DNA of 64,000 bases from Pseudomonas fluorescens. Lineage in GTDB: Bacteria > Pseudomonadota > Gammaproteobacteria > Pseudomonadales > Pseudomonadaceae. The notes under the pieces are model-generated. The model was not told the DNA's origin and ran no database searches. It saw only the letters and a program-made list of their open reading frames with translations. Positions 52,600-61,497 of this stretch are shown piece by piece. The position numbers and the translations under genes are program-made. The DNA is taken from positions 1 through 64,000 of the forward strand of contig NZ_JAGGOG010000001.1 of assembly GCF_018614655.1 (NCBI RefSeq), in the 5' to 3' direction. The first letter of the stretch is position 1. Every line of letters starts with the position of its first letter.

Positions 52600-53559
52600 A
52601 TGGCCAGACAACTGCACCCCAAGCCCTTGGTTCGCCTCGACCGCGCCTTGTTCAAGGCCCGGCCGGGAGAATCATTGCTAATCATCAGTTACGCCTTGAG
52701 CCTTTATCTGCTGCCACTCGCGCTGTTTGTATGGGTGGCGAACTCGGCGCCCACGCCGTGGGTGCTGTTGTGCTCACCGCTGGTGGTGCTGGCGGGATAT
52801 GGGTTGTTTCTGCAAGCGATCCTCGGGCATGAAGGGTTCCACTTCAACTTGAGCGCGGATCCTATGCACAGTTGCTACCTGGCGATCGTCGCCAGTTCGT
52901 TGCTGCCGGGATTCTGTGTGACCGGTTACTTCGTCGACCACTGGCAACACCACCGCTACAGCAACACCGAGAAGGACCCGGACTACCGGCTCTTCTCGCG
53001 CTATCACACGTTGGCGAGCCGCATCACCCTGTCGCGTTTAATGGCCACCCTGAGCTATATGCGGGTTACCTGGCGCCTGGCGTTCGGGCCGCTGAGCAGT
53101 CCCTCGCCGCTGCCTTTAAGCGCGGCGCAGGTGCAACGGCTGGCCCGTTGCAATATCGCCTGCCAGGCCGGCTGGCTCGGGCTTTACGGGCTGGCCATGT
53201 GGTGGGTCAACGGGCTGCTTCTTGGGTTTTTCCTGAGCCTGGCGGTGGCGTTTCTGATCTCCGCGGTTAATGCCTATCAGGAACATGCTTTCAGCGCAGA
53301 CCATGAACAGCCCCCGGCGCGTTCGCGAACCTCGTGCCTCAATACCTGGCTGCACGCCGGTTCGAATTTTCACCTGGAACACCACTTTTACCCCGCAGTT
53401 CCATGTTGGAGATTACCCAAGGTGCACCGCCAACTGCTGGACGCGGAGTGGTATGCGGACCGGCAACACCTACTGGAAAAGCACTTCGTAAGGTCTTTCA
53501 GGTATGCCTCCAGTCACCACCCATACCGTGGAAACACGGTGAACGACACACATCCTTAA
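52600..53559 (+). CDS. Membrane fatty acid desaturase-like protein
   Basis: A 319-residue di-iron membrane protein. The three His boxes are complete: H77-EGF-H81, H114-WQ-HH118 and H258-LE-HH262 (ending FYP). Hydrophobic pairs lie before box 1 (LIISYALSLYLLPLALFVW), after it, and between boxes 2 and 3 (LGLYGLAMWWVNGLLLGFFLSLAV). Such enzymes desaturate, hydroxylate or make acetylenic bonds on acyl chains. With no ferredoxin gene here, electrons come from elsewhere. It lies 47 bases before the DUF3050 gene, a non-haem iron fold candidate, so two oxidative iron enzymes adjoin. Confidence 0.83.
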   Translation: MARQLHPKPLVRLDRALFKARPGESLLIISYALSLYLLPLALFVWVANSAPTPWVLLCSPLVVLAGYGLFLQAILGHEGFHFNLSADPMHSCYLAIVASSLLPGFCVTGYFVDHWQHHRYSNTEKDPDYRLFSRYHTLASRITLSRLMATLSYMRVTWRLAFGPLSSPSPLPLSAAQVQRLARCNIACQAGWLGLYGLAMWWVNGLLLGFFLSLAVAFLISAVNAYQEHAFSADHEQPPARSRTSCLNTWLHAGSNFHLEHHFYPAVPCWRLPKVHRQLLDAEWYADRQHLLEKHFVRSFRYASSHHPYRGNTVNDTHP

Positions 53560-53606
53560 TTTCCCAATGGATTTCCCGCTTGAACCTTCAGGCCGCAGGA
53601 GCACAT

Positions 53607-54413
53607 ATGCCTTTTGATATCGATTGCCACATTGAAACCGAGCGCGAACAGCTGTTCGGCCACCCGCTGTTCGCGAACATCCGCACCGTTGAAGACGTAC
53701 GCGCACTGATGGAGTTTCATGTGTTCGCCGTATGGGATTTCATGACACTGCTCAAGCGCATCCAGCGCGACCTCACCTGTGTGGAGTTGCCTTGGGTGCC
53801 GCCGGTACATATCACCGCTGCCCGTCTGATCAATGAAATCGTGGTCGGTGAAGAAACCGACGAGCACCCTGATGGCGGCTTTATAAGCCACCTGGACCTG
53901 TACCTCATGGCCATGGATGAAATCGGAGCCGACAGCACGGTGTTCCGCCGTTTCCTTGCCGACATTCAAGCCAAGGTCCCCCTGCCCCAGGCCCTCAACA
54001 ACCGAGATATTCCACTGGCCGCCAAAGTGTTCATGTGCCAGACCCTCGATGTTGCACAACACGGCTCGACCGAAGCCGTACTGGCGTACTTCTTCTTTGG
54101 CCGTGAAGACATCATCCCCGACATGTTTGGCCGCCTGCTTTCGCAATGGTCAGTCAGTGAAAACGATGTGCCGATGCTTACGTATTACCTCAAGCGACAC
54201 ATCGAAATGGATGGTGACGATCACGGCCCCGCAGCCAAGCGCATCATCGCGGAAATCGTCACCACACCCGAGCAACACCTGCACATGGTCGAAAGCGCCA
54301 AGACCGCAATCAACTCACGGATTGACCTGTGGGATGGCGTGCATCAGTTCCTGCTGGAAAAGGCCCAGCCCATTCCGGACCGCACTGTGCGTGAGGTTGA
54401 ACACAGTTTCTAA
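53607..54413 (+). CDS. DUF3050 haem-oxygenase-like-fold protein
   Basis: A 268-residue protein of the DUF3050 family, a relative of the haem-oxygenase-like di-iron oxidases. The hallmark FHVFAVWDFMTLLKRIQRDLTCVELPWVPP begins near residue 36. EIVVGEETDEHPDGGFISHLDLYLMAMDEIG, HIEMDGDDHGPAAKRIIAE and a set of His/Glu/Asp residues on helices could bind metal. No member of this family has an experimentally fixed activity that I can name with confidence. The start at 53607 has GCAGGA upstream; a frame from 53334 overlaps the desaturase and is rejected. It is the last putative enzyme before the exporter genes. Confidence 0.8.
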   Translation: MPFDIDCHIETEREQLFGHPLFANIRTVEDVRALMEFHVFAVWDFMTLLKRIQRDLTCVELPWVPPVHITAARLINEIVVGEETDEHPDGGFISHLDLYLMAMDEIGADSTVFRRFLADIQAKVPLPQALNNRDIPLAAKVFMCQTLDVAQHGSTEAVLAYFFFGREDIIPDMFGRLLSQWSVSENDVPMLTYYLKRHIEMDGDDHGPAAKRIIAEIVTTPEQHLHMVESAKTAINSRIDLWDGVHQFLLEKAQPIPDRTVREVEHSF

Positions 54414-54452
54414 GCCCGCTTGAACACAGACGCGCAACACAGGGAGTACCAC

Positions 54453-55520
54453 ATGACCAAAGGCAAGCTGATAAAACTGACGCTGTGCGGCGTCGTGGTC
54501 GGGGGGTTGCTGCTGCTCGGCTGGCAACGCTGGCAGTATTCGAACACATACGTGAGCACCGACAATGCGGAACTCGATGGTGTGATCATTCCGGTGCGAG
54601 CCAAGCTTTCGGGTGTGGTGGTGAGCGTGCCGGTGATGGACAACGTCATGGTCCAAAGCGGTGATCTGTTGTTTCAGCTCCGCGACAGCGAATACAAATA
54701 CCAGTTGGAGCAGCGCGAGGCACAATGGCAAGCATTGCTCGCCGCCGCCGGGCGCGGTGGTGGCCCAGGTGCGCTGGACAGCCAGATCCTCGGAGCAGTT
54801 GCCATGCGCCAGGCTGCGCAGGCGGCCATGGCTCAATCGAACGCCAACCTTGAGCAGGCGCGCAATGACTACCAGCGTGCCCGTCGACTGGGCGCTCAAG
54901 GGGTGTTGAGCACCCAGGACCTGGAACTGGCCAAGGCGCGTTTCGACGCCCTGAGCCATGCCCAGGAGGTAGCCCGCGGTAATGCCCAGGCCGCGGCACA
55001 AAGCACTTTGGCTAACAAGGCCGAGCTCAAAGTGCAGGACTATCGGATCGCGGCGGCGCAAGCCGAGCTGGAACAAGCCAGGATCAAGCTGCACGACGCC
55101 CGCCAGACCGCACCGATGCGCAGTATTGTCTCGAAAAAAGAGGTGGAGCCCGGCCAGTTCGTGGTCGCCGGCCAGAAGCTCTTGAGCCTGATCGCCACCG
55201 AGCCGCTGTGGATTACCGCCAACTTCAAGGAGACTCAAGTCGGCCGCGTGCGCGTCGGCCAGAACGCCAAGGTCACCGTGGATGCGTTCCCCGAGCATGC
55301 CTTTGAGGGCATCGTCGAAAGTGTGGCGCCGGCCACCGGGGCGAAGTTCTCATTGCTGCCCCAGGAGAATGCCACGGGTAACTTCACCAAGGTGGTGCAG
55401 CGCGTGCAGGTGCGCATTGCCCTCAAAGGCGTGCCGGATGACTACAAGCCGTTGTTGAGTCCCGGCATGAGTGCCTTTGTCGAAGTCGCCACGCAACACA
55501 CTGGCAGCCAAACGTTATGA
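54453..55520 (+). CDS. HlyD/EmrA-type membrane fusion protein
   Basis: A 355-residue periplasmic adaptor anchored by one N-terminal helix (LIKLTLCGVVVGGLLLLGW). Then come the lipoyl half-motifs VSTDNAELDGVIIPVRAKLSGVV and MRSIVSKKEVEPGQFVVAGQ. A coiled-coil hairpin lies between (about residues 85-200: rich in Ala, Gln, Glu, Arg), followed by a beta-barrel with LWITANFKETQVGRVRVGQNAKV. This is the EmrA type that pairs with a DHA2 MFS pump. The stop overlaps the pump start by ATGA. The start ATG at 54453 follows GGGAG. Confidence 0.88.
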   Translation: MTKGKLIKLTLCGVVVGGLLLLGWQRWQYSNTYVSTDNAELDGVIIPVRAKLSGVVVSVPVMDNVMVQSGDLLFQLRDSEYKYQLEQREAQWQALLAAAGRGGGPGALDSQILGAVAMRQAAQAAMAQSNANLEQARNDYQRARRLGAQGVLSTQDLELAKARFDALSHAQEVARGNAQAAAQSTLANKAELKVQDYRIAAAQAELEQARIKLHDARQTAPMRSIVSKKEVEPGQFVVAGQKLLSLIATEPLWITANFKETQVGRVRVGQNAKVTVDAFPEHAFEGIVESVAPATGAKFSLLPQENATGNFTKVVQRVQVRIALKGVPDDYKPLLSPGMSAFVEVATQHTGSQTL

Positions 55521-57034
55521 GGTCGGCGTACCTGATTGCGTTCACCGTCACGCTGGTGTCAATGATGGAGTTGCTCGACGTCACCATTGTCAACGTGGCT
55601 ATTCCCAGCCTGATGGGAACCTACGGTGCGTCGGTCGATGAAATCTCCTGGGTCTCCACCGGCTACGTGGTGGCCAACGTAGTGATTCTGCCGGTCAGTG
55701 GCTGGCTGTCCGCATGGTTCGGGCGGCGCACTTACTACATCGTGTCCACGGCGGTGTTCGTGCTGGCGTCCCTGGGCTGCGCATTTTCCGCCGAACTCTG
55801 GCAACTGGTCGCGTTCCGGGTGCTGCAAGGCCTGGCGGGCGGCGGTTTGCTGGGGATCTCCCAGGCGATCATCTACGACGTTTTTCCCAAGGAAAAAGTC
55901 AGCAGCGGTATGGCGTTGTACGGCGTGGGGGTGATGATGGGGCCCACCTTGGGCCCGACTGTCGGTGGGTACCTGATCGACACCTTGTCATGGCACTGGA
56001 TATTCCTGATCAACCTGCCGATCGGCGCGGTGGCCTTGCTGCTGTGCTGGCTGTGCATCACTGATTCGCCCAACGAGCAAAAACCCAGCAGCGTGGATTA
56101 CAGCGGTTTCTGCCTATTGGCCCTGGGGGTCGGTAGCCTGCAGATCCTGCTGGAGCGCGGCGAGCATTGGGACTGGATGGAATCCAATTGGACCGTCGCC
56201 TGCCTGTTGCTCAGTTGCTTCAGCCTGGCGGGTTTCCTCTGGTGGGAACGGCGTGCGGCCAACCCTATCGTTAACCTCGCGCTGTTCAAGAACCGCGAGT
56301 TCCTGATGGGTTGCATCTGCGCGTTTTGCGTGGGCTTCGGGCTGTACAGCACCTTGTTCATGGTGCCGCTGTTCCTGCAGACGTTGTTGGCGCAAAGCGC
56401 CTACCAGAGCGGGTTGGTGATTTTCCCGGGAGCGGTGGCCAGCGCGATCAGTACGTTGCTGGTCGGCAAGCTGTCCCAGGAAAACAAGATCGACGAGCGC
56501 GTGTTCGTCACCGCAGGCATCGTCATGTACTGCTACGCCATGTACCTGCACACCCAGTTTACCCTCGACAGCAATCCCGACACGCTGTATTGGCCCTTGG
56601 TGATCCGCGGTCTGGGCCTGGGCATGATCTTCGTGCCACTGACCAACCTGGCCATGCGCCGCCTGCCGCTGACACTGATCTCCGGCGCCTCGGGCGTATT
56701 GAACCTGATGCGCCAATTGGGCGGCAGTGTCGGCATTGCCATCGCCGCCACGCTGCTCACGCGCTTCTCATGGGAGCGCTATCGCCTGCTCTCCGAACAT
56801 GTGACCGAGTCGAGTCTCATCGCCAGCGGCTGGGGGGGCGTGGAATCCAACCCGCTGTTCCTGTCCCTGGGCGTGGAGAGCCGTCAACAAGCGCTAGCCC
56901 TGATGCCTTACCTGCAAACGCATGAACAAGCGCAAATGCTGGCGTTCAGCATGCTGTTCGGCATCTTGGGGGCGGTCATGTCCATCGGTATTCCCATGGT
57001 GCTGATGATGCGCAAAAGCACCCTCAGCCGATAA
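55517..57034 (+). CDS. EmrB/DHA2-family MFS efflux pump
   Basis: A 505-residue inner-membrane transporter with 14 predicted helices, the DHA2 size. Landmarks are LLDVTIVNVAIPSLMGTYGASVDEISWVSTGYVV at the start, the AWFGRRTYYIVST loop, LQGLAGGGLLGISQAI, GPTLGPTVGGYLIDTLSWHWIFLINLPIG (family motif) and SGASGVLNLMRQLGGSVGIAI. With the EmrA-like adaptor upstream and the TolC-like channel downstream it forms a complete tripartite exporter, presumably for the product of the upstream enzymes. Confidence 0.9.
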   Translation: MRSAYLIAFTVTLVSMMELLDVTIVNVAIPSLMGTYGASVDEISWVSTGYVVANVVILPVSGWLSAWFGRRTYYIVSTAVFVLASLGCAFSAELWQLVAFRVLQGLAGGGLLGISQAIIYDVFPKEKVSSGMALYGVGVMMGPTLGPTVGGYLIDTLSWHWIFLINLPIGAVALLLCWLCITDSPNEQKPSSVDYSGFCLLALGVGSLQILLERGEHWDWMESNWTVACLLLSCFSLAGFLWWERRAANPIVNLALFKNREFLMGCICAFCVGFGLYSTLFMVPLFLQTLLAQSAYQSGLVIFPGAVASAISTLLVGKLSQENKIDERVFVTAGIVMYCYAMYLHTQFTLDSNPDTLYWPLVIRGLGLGMIFVPLTNLAMRRLPLTLISGASGVLNLMRQLGGSVGIAIAATLLTRFSWERYRLLSEHVTESSLIASGWGGVESNPLFLSLGVESRQQALALMPYLQTHEQAQMLAFSMLFGILGAVMSIGIPMVLMMRKSTLSR

Positions 57035-57057
57035 ATTTTTCAGTGGAGCACACTCCC

Positions 57058-58401
57058 TTGCGTATTCCAGGGCTGCATCTCAAACCCAACTCTCTGCTCA
57101 CTCCCGTTTGCTGGCTGGCACTCGCCTGCTGCCCGGCACAGGCGTCGGCAGAGGACTTGTACCAGCTGTACCAGAAAGCGCTGGCCCATGACATGAAGTT
57201 CGCCGCCGCACAGGCCCAACAATTGGCTACGGCGGAAAAAGAACCGCAAAGCCGCGCCAACCTGCTGCCGAACCTGTCCATCACCGGCGGCGCGGCCTGG
57301 GTCGATGCCGAGGATTCGTCCGACTACCATCGCAATCGCAATAACACTAATGCCTACGCGGTGGTCCTCACCCAGCCGCTACTGCGCTGGCAGAATGTAA
57401 TCGCACATGACCAGAGCAAGCTGTTAATCAGTGCCAGTGAAGTGCAGACCGAACAGTCGCGACAAGACCTGATGCTGCGCGTCGCCCGCGCCTATTTCGA
57501 TGTACTGCTCAACCGGGAGCTGTTGAATACCCGCACGCAACAGTTGCAAACGCTACTGAAGAGCCAGGATCGCAGCCGCCGTTTGCTGGCCGACGGCGCC
57601 GCCACCGCCAACGCGCTCGAACAGGTGCAAGCCCAGTACGACCAGGCTTTCTCCGAACAGATTGCCGCACGCGGCGCGCTTGACCTCGCCAATCAAGTCC
57701 TCACCCAATTGACCGCAGCCCAGGCGCGCCCATGGTCGGGCAAGGAGCCGCAGTTCAGCGTGCCGGTGCCCGCCGCTATCGATGATTGGGCCCACACCGC
57801 GCAACAAGGCAACCTCGCCGTGCAGGCGGCGCAGATTGCCCGGCACCTGGCCGAAATGGACATCGACAAGGAACGGGCCGGCCACTTGCCGACCCTTGAT
57901 CTGATTGCCGCACATGGCCGCTTTGCCTCGGTCGGCGGTGATGTGTACGACGTCACGCTGCCGGAGAACCGCTATAACCAGACCGTGGTGGGGGTCAAAC
58001 TGAGCGTCCCACTCTACGCAGGGGGCAGCACCAGCAGCCGCGTACGCGAAGCACACGCGCTGCTGAGCAAGGCGGTGGATGAGGTAGAAGATGCGAGCCG
58101 CAGAGCCGGGCTGATGGCGCGCCAGGCCTACCTGCAAGTGACCAGTGGGATGAGCCAATACCAGGCTCTCAAGCAGGCGCTGAAATCCAGCGAGGTCAAC
58201 CTCGCCTCCGTGACCCACGGCTTCGAAGCCGGTTCGCGTATAAACACCGATGTGCTGGATGCCCAACAGAAAGTCATCGACACCCAGCAACGCCTGGCGC
58301 AGCAGCGCTATGCCATTCTGTTGGCCCAGTTGAACCTGTTGGCATCGACCGGCAACCTGAACGACGTGCGTCTACATGAAATCAGCAATTTGCTGAACTG
58401 A
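57058..58401 (+). CDS. TolC-family outer-membrane efflux protein
   Basis: A 447-residue trimeric outer-membrane channel. The signal peptide ends near AQASA, and the first mature block is EDLYQLYQKALAHDMKFAAAQAQQLATAEKEPQSRANLLPNLSITGG. The two helical coiled-coil repeats follow, each ending in a TolC-type block (LPTLDLIAAHGRFA, VKLSVPLYAGGSTSSRVREA). The best start is a TTG at 57058 with TGGAG nine bases upstream; a GTG at 57043 would add five residues before the signal peptide. It completes the exporter and ends the cluster. Confidence 0.87.
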   Translation: MRIPGLHLKPNSLLTPVCWLALACCPAQASAEDLYQLYQKALAHDMKFAAAQAQQLATAEKEPQSRANLLPNLSITGGAAWVDAEDSSDYHRNRNNTNAYAVVLTQPLLRWQNVIAHDQSKLLISASEVQTEQSRQDLMLRVARAYFDVLLNRELLNTRTQQLQTLLKSQDRSRRLLADGAATANALEQVQAQYDQAFSEQIAARGALDLANQVLTQLTAAQARPWSGKEPQFSVPVPAAIDDWAHTAQQGNLAVQAAQIARHLAEMDIDKERAGHLPTLDLIAAHGRFASVGGDVYDVTLPENRYNQTVVGVKLSVPLYAGGSTSSRVREAHALLSKAVDEVEDASRRAGLMARQAYLQVTSGMSQYQALKQALKSSEVNLASVTHGFEAGSRINTDVLDAQQKVIDTQQRLAQQRYAILLAQLNLLASTGNLNDVRLHEISNLLN

Positions 58402-58696
58402 GGCTTGCTGACGCTCTGAGCGAAAGCCGTGGCGATCGAGGCGGTGAAACGGCTGCTCAGGGGCGATCGACAAACACGGGTATATTGACCAGATCCTGCA
58501 ACTCCCAACCCTTGTGCGGTTCCTTGAGCACTGCGCAGATCACTCAAGCTACAGCGGGATCGGCCAATCCCTTCAGGAGTTGCTATCGGCTGTAATTTCA
58601 ACCGATAGACGAAGGCTGGAGAAAGAATAGGCATACAGGTTCAGGTGTAAAGAAATCGGCCCGTTGTTGACTGCCGCGTTACGCTTTCTGGAGGGC
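58402..58696. other. Intergenic stretch, possible gene fragment
   Basis: About 295 bp between the outer-membrane channel gene and a convergent TetR gene. On the reverse strand a 24-residue frame (58457-58531), VLKEPHKGWELQDLVNIPVF and four more residues, ends in a stop and may be the tail of a lost gene. It has no recognisable family and no start signal. No terminator was identified. Confidence 0.3.
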
Positions 58697-59275
58697 CTAT
58701 ATCCCTGTGAGCGAGATGTCCGTGTCCATCTTCGCGTGACACACCGCCAGAATTTCATCCGCCAGCGCCGAGTCGTCAGGGCAGGCGCGCGATAACATGA
58801 TCGCACCGACCCCGCGAGCCAGCAGATCAATCATTTGCTCTCTAGCGTCACCCGCTGGCACATCCGGCCCGGTCGGGTATTTTTCGCCGAGAATATGCAG
58901 CATGCGCTCAATGCCTTCAGCGAATGCTGACTTCAAATCGCCAGACTGACGCGCAGCGTCGCCGCACAACGCCGCCATGGTGCAACCCATGGCGCGCCCG
59001 TCGCGATGATCCCTGGACACATACACATCGATGAAATCCTGGAGGCTCAGTGCTTCAACGCTGAGCAGCGATTGCGCAAGGCTGTTGGCCGAGGCCTCAG
59101 CCATCAGGTCGGCCTTCGAACCGAAATGTTTGTAGAAACCGCCATGGGTGAAACCGGCAGCGGCCATTAAGTCGGCCACGCCGACACCGTCAAAACCACG
59201 TTCGCGAAACATGACCGAGGCCGTTTCGACGATGTGTTCCCGATTTGCCTGGGCCTGGGCCTTGGTCACTCGCAT
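58697..59275 (-). CDS. TetR-family repressor (NemR-like context)
   Basis: A 192-residue repressor. The N-terminal helix-turn-helix is standard: ANREHIVETASVMFRERGFDGVGVADLMAAAGFTHGGFYKHFGSKADLM. The C-terminal ligand domain has a Cys in AMGCTMAALCGDAARQ and in SRACPDDS, and Cys-based electrophile sensing is known in the NemR group. The start at 59275 has GAGGTA; the frame from 59341 adds a poor leader. It is divergent from the remnant of an Old Yellow Enzyme gene and a following SDR gene, fitting a NemR-NemA-type electrophile response in which the reductase has been lost. Confidence 0.85.
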   Translation of the reverse strand: MRVTKAQAQANREHIVETASVMFRERGFDGVGVADLMAAAGFTHGGFYKHFGSKADLMAEASANSLAQSLLSVEALSLQDFIDVYVSRDHRDGRAMGCTMAALCGDAARQSGDLKSAFAEGIERMLHILGEKYPTGPDVPAGDAREQMIDLLARGVGAIMLSRACPDDSALADEILAVCHAKMDTDISLTGI

Positions 59276-59388
59276 GTTCGATACCTCGTTAGCGCTTGGA
59301 AAATCATGGGGCCATGATACATAGATGCCGATCATAATCAAAGTTGTTGACAGTTTAGATTTCGATCATCATCCTAAATGCCAGCGAT

Positions 59389-59508
59389 ATGAAATTCGCC
59401 TTTGACCCTTCCACGCTCTACGGCGGTGGTGCGGCGGGCTACATCGACTACCCGACGCTTGGCGAATCCAGTGCTGTCGCGAACCAGGCACAGGCTGATC
59501 GGGCCTGA
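59389..59508 (+). pseudogene. Old Yellow Enzyme (alkene reductase, NemA-like) C-terminal remnant
   Basis: A 39-codon frame, MKFAFDPSTLYGGGAAGYID and onward, ends at 59508. The pattern D-x-x-T-x-YGGG-x-x-GY-x-DYP-x-L is the conserved C-terminus of Old Yellow Enzymes. The rest of the gene is absent, so a roughly 1-kb deletion has removed the body and left the tail between the divergent TetR gene and the SDR gene. A short start codon here is probably accidental. Confidence 0.7.
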
Positions 59509-59559
59509 TTTTGATCACGCATCCATCCCCATCCATGTTCCCGAAAAAGAGCTGACATC

Positions 59560-60348
59560 ATGACTACTCGTCCTACCGTTCTCATCACTGGCGCTTCCAC
59601 CGGCATCGGCTCGGTTTATGCCCAACGTTTCGCCCAACGCGGGCATGATCTGGTGTTGGTCGCTCGCGACCACTCGCGCCTGGAAACGCTCGCCGCAAGG
59701 TTGCGTGACGAACACAACGTCGCCATTGAGGTGGTTCCCGCCGACCTGACTCAACTCAGCGACCTGCTCATTGTCGAAGCACGCCTGCGCAATGACGAAC
59801 GCATCGGCATCCTCGTTAACAATGCCGGTGCCGCGCAGTCCGGTACCTTCATCGAGCAAAGCACCGACAGCGTTGCACAACTGGTGGCCCTCAACACCAC
59901 TGCGCTGGCGCGACTCTCCAGCGCCATCGCGCCACGCCTGGCCAAAGCAGGTGAAGGCGCAATCATCAACATTGGTTCGGTGGTGGGTCTGGCGCCTGAA
60001 TTTGGTATGTCGGTCTATGGGGCGACCAAGGCGTTTGTGCTGTTCCTTTCCCAAGGCTTGAGCCTGGAACTTTCGCCTCAGGGTGTTTATGTGCAAGCCG
60101 TGTTGCCCGCCGCCACCCGCACGGAGATTTGGGATCGCGCCGGTATCGATATCAATACCTTGAGCGAAATCATGGAGGTGGATGACCTGGTGGATGCTGC
60201 ACTGGTCGGCTTCGACCGCCGCGAACCGGTGACCATTCCTCCGTTGCAAGAAGGCGAGCGCTGGGATGCCCTGCAAGCCGCGCGTCAGGGTCTTTTGTCG
60301 CAGATCAGACAGTCCACCGTGGCGCAACGCTATTTGACCCAAGCCTGA
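59560..60348 (+). CDS. Short-chain dehydrogenase
   Basis: SDR of 262 residues. The nucleotide loop is ITGASTGIGSVYAQRFA, the NNAG motif ILVNNAGAAQSG, the Ser lies in IINIGSVVGLAP and Tyr-x3-Lys in MSVYGATKAFV. LVLVARDHSRLETLA with Arg after strand 2 suggests NADP. The substrate is unknown. It is downstream of the Old Yellow Enzyme remnant and upstream of a quinone-oxidoreductase-like gene, a grouping seen in electrophile or quinone detoxification loci under TetR control. Confidence 0.85.
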   Translation: MTTRPTVLITGASTGIGSVYAQRFAQRGHDLVLVARDHSRLETLAARLRDEHNVAIEVVPADLTQLSDLLIVEARLRNDERIGILVNNAGAAQSGTFIEQSTDSVAQLVALNTTALARLSSAIAPRLAKAGEGAIINIGSVVGLAPEFGMSVYGATKAFVLFLSQGLSLELSPQGVYVQAVLPAATRTEIWDRAGIDINTLSEIMEVDDLVDAALVGFDRREPVTIPPLQEGERWDALQAARQGLLSQIRQSTVAQRYLTQA

Positions 60349-60498
60349 ACCCTGTCGAGCAGGTCGGCCTCGCCCCGCAATCGGACGGAATAAACATGGC
60401 TTATTTGGATAGAAGCAATCATCCAGATTCACAGTCGTCATTTACCAACGCGGCCGGGGCCTCCCCCTTCTCACTCCACCGACAAGAGCAACTGCAAC

Positions 60499-61497
60499 AT
60501 GAAAGCATTTTTTATCGACCGCTACGGCAAGCAGAACGGAATGATTGGCGAAGTGCCCGACCCTGCGGTCGGTGCGCATGACGTTCTAATCCAGGTGCAT
60601 GCAACGAGCGTGAACCCGTTGGACTCGAAGATCAGAACCGGGGAATTCAAACTGATCCTGCCCTATACATTTCCATTGGTATTGGGCAATGACCTGGCGG
60701 GTGTGGTCGTTCGCACAGGTTCGGCGGTGAAGCGATTCAATCCAGGAGACGAAGTCTATGCACGCCCTCCCGAGGACCGGATCGGGACGTTTGCCGAGCT
60801 GATCGCCGTGAACGAAAACGCGCTTGCGCCGAAACCCCGGAACCTTGACATGGCTGAAGCAGCGTCTGTCCCCTTGGCTGCCTTGACGGCCTGGCAGGCG
60901 CTGGTTGAAACCGCCCAGGTGAAAAAAGGCCAGAAGGTGTTGATTCATGCCGGATCCGGCGGTGTCGGCACGTTTGCCATCCAACTCGCCAAACACCTCG
61001 GCGCCTTCGTTGCGACGACCACCAGCACGGCGAATGTCGAATGGGTGAAGGCGCTCGGGGCGGATGTGGTCATCGACTACAAGCAGCAAGATTTTGCTGC
61101 CGAATTACACGATTTCGACGTGGTGTTGAACAGCCTGGGCAGCGATGTACTGATGAAATCAGTCGAGGTTCTCAAGCCCGGCGGACAGCTCATTTCCGTC
61201 TCAGGACCACCGACAGCAGAATTTGCCCAAGAGCAAGGCCTGTCCTGGATGCTACGGCAAATCATGCGCCTGCTGAGCAGCGGTGTTCGTAGAAAAGCCC
61301 GCAAGCATGGGGTGAGCTATGCATTTTTGTTGATGCGTGCCGACGGGGTACAACTGCAAAAAATCACCTCGCTTATCGAAACGGGCACCATCAAACCGGT
61401 CATCGATCGTTCCTTCCCTTTTGAATCGACTGCAGAAGCGTTGCGGTACGTCGAACAGGGCAGATCAAAAGGCAAAGTCACCCTAACCATCAAATAA
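60499..61497 (+). CDS. Zinc-independent NADP-dependent quinone oxidoreductase-like enzyme
   Basis: A 332-residue medium-chain dehydrogenase/reductase. The GroES-like domain opens with AHDVLIQVHATSVNPLDSKIRTGE and FPLVLGNDLAGVVVRTGSAVKRFNPGDEVYARPPE; the zinc ligands of alcohol dehydrogenases are missing, as usual for quinone reductases. The nucleotide domain has QKVLIHAGSGGVGTFAIQLAKHLGAFV (GxGGVG) and YKQQDF. It ends with FESTAEALRYVEQGRSKGKVTLTIK. Reduction of alpha,beta-unsaturated carbonyls or quinones is the usual activity. It is 150 bases after the SDR gene on the same strand. Confidence 0.87.
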   Translation: MKAFFIDRYGKQNGMIGEVPDPAVGAHDVLIQVHATSVNPLDSKIRTGEFKLILPYTFPLVLGNDLAGVVVRTGSAVKRFNPGDEVYARPPEDRIGTFAELIAVNENALAPKPRNLDMAEAASVPLAALTAWQALVETAQVKKGQKVLIHAGSGGVGTFAIQLAKHLGAFVATTTSTANVEWVKALGADVVIDYKQQDFAAELHDFDVVLNSLGSDVLMKSVEVLKPGGQLISVSGPPTAEFAQEQGLSWMLRQIMRLLSSGVRRKARKHGVSYAFLLMRADGVQLQKITSLIETGTIKPVIDRSFPFESTAEALRYVEQGRSKGKVTLTIK

